DNA from: Planctomycetaceae bacterium | GTDB lineage: Bacteria > Planctomycetota > Planctomycetia > Planctomycetales > Planctomycetaceae | DNA length: 64,000 bases | Direction of reading: 5' to 3' | Assembly (NCBI GenBank): GCA_020426325.1 | Contig: JAGQQG010000014.1 | Span: 1 to 64,000 of the forward strand | Part shown: positions 63,750-64,000 of the stretch, piece after piece | Layout: each line of letters starts with the position of its first letter | How positions within the stretch are numbered: the stretch's first letter is position 1 | Notes under the pieces: generated by a model | Databases searched by the model: none | What the model was told of the DNA's origin: nothing | What the model saw: only the letters and a program-made list of their open reading frames with translations | Position numbers and translations under genes: made by a program

Positions 63750-64000
63750 TCAGTTGTAGAGACCGCCGTGCTCCGCGGGGAATTTGCGGACGATCAACAC
63801 GGAGTTAATCCCCAGCATGCCGAACGAATTGTTCAGAATGCACTCGGCCCGTTCCAGCGATCGCGGCTCATTCGCCACAATTTGAGGCAGGGCACAGCAG
63901 GGATCCGGATGATCGAGATTGATTGTAGCGTGCGCCATCCTGTCGTCAAACGCAGGCACGTTCCCCAACAGCTCTAATGCACCAGCGGCTCCCATCGCGT
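63750..64000 (-). CDS. Beta-ketoacyl-ACP synthase, 3' part (runs off the right edge)
   Basis: Only the last 83 codons are inside the window; the 5' part continues beyond 64000. Sequence has MGAAGALELLGN, INLDHPDPCCALP and ANEPRS, then LNNSFGMLGINSVLIV, matching the C-terminus of FabF-type condensing enzymes. The usual glycine loop NSFGFGGTN is replaced by NSFGMLGIN, a departure seen in divergent ketosynthases. The active-site Cys lies outside the window. Confidence 0.85.
   Translation of the reverse strand, partial: AMGAAGALELLGNVPAFDDRMAHATINLDHPDPCCALPQIVANEPRSLERAECILNNSFGMLGINSVLIVRKFPAEHGGLYN

Overview
The window looks like a planctomycete chromosome, probably order Planctomycetales with moderate-to-high GC. 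This rests on gene content: an operon of DUF1501, DUF1549/DUF1553, pre-peptidase C-terminal and WD40/cytochrome-c proteins; an ECF sigma factor overlapping a WD40 Ser/Thr kinase; a surface FG-GAP protein with an ALESRVMLAG leader; a sulfatase; Gfo/Idh/MocA and sugar-phosphate-isomerase relatives; and an ACP/ketosynthase/CrtI-like oxidoreductase cluster at the right edge. I saw no rRNA, tRNA, CRISPR array or intact insertion sequence.

Layout. 0-2.4 kb: an interrupted FG-GAP pseudogene cut off near the left edge, then an exported zincin-like protein. 2.8-8.8 kb: small membrane protein, YgfZ-like protein, exported isoaspartyl methyltransferase with an extra C-terminal domain, membrane protein plus HEAT lipoprotein, and an LRR/Dabb pair. 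8.9-14.8 kb: purine nucleoside phosphorylase, Gfo/Idh/MocA oxidoreductase, outer-membrane barrel protein, GT39-like membrane glycosyltransferase and sulfatase. 15.1-22.4 kb: a tight MarR-TolC-HlyD-ABC-FtsX export operon with an unusually large TolC protein and an adaptor ending in two EF-hands. 22.5-28.8 kb: uncharacterised proteins and the sigma/kinase pair. 29-37.6 kb: endonuclease IV, small membrane proteins, independent phosphoglycerate mutase, GT4 glycosyltransferase, glutamine amidotransferase and a GCS2-type carboxylate-amine ligase, with several short dispersed inverted repeats between genes. 37.7-40.9 kb: ExbB-ExbD-ExbD and a secreted beta-propeller. 40.9-49.5 kb: the four-gene DUF1501/PPC/DUF1549-1553/WD40-cytochrome operon. 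50.1-57 kb: an orphan cPPR receiver protein, CrtI-like oxidoreductase, membrane kinase, small beta protein, BshB1-like deacetylase with a MoaD-like protein, and an MFS transporter. 57.1-61 kb: TIM-barrel isomerase, xseA, xseB and pectate lyase. 61-64 kb: second CrtI-like oxidoreductase, an uncharacterised conserved protein, acyl carrier protein and the 3' end of a ketosynthase.

The genes that most clearly work together are the MarR-controlled tripartite exporter, the sigma/kinase pair with downstream secreted proteins, the Exb energiser, the cytochrome/DUF1501 operon and the right-edge ACP cluster, which probably makes or modifies an acyl or polyene-type product. The best candidates for something little described are that ACP cluster, the sigma-kinase-Tat-protein operon, the exported two-domain isoaspartyl methyltransferase, and the families of short intergenic inverted repeats.
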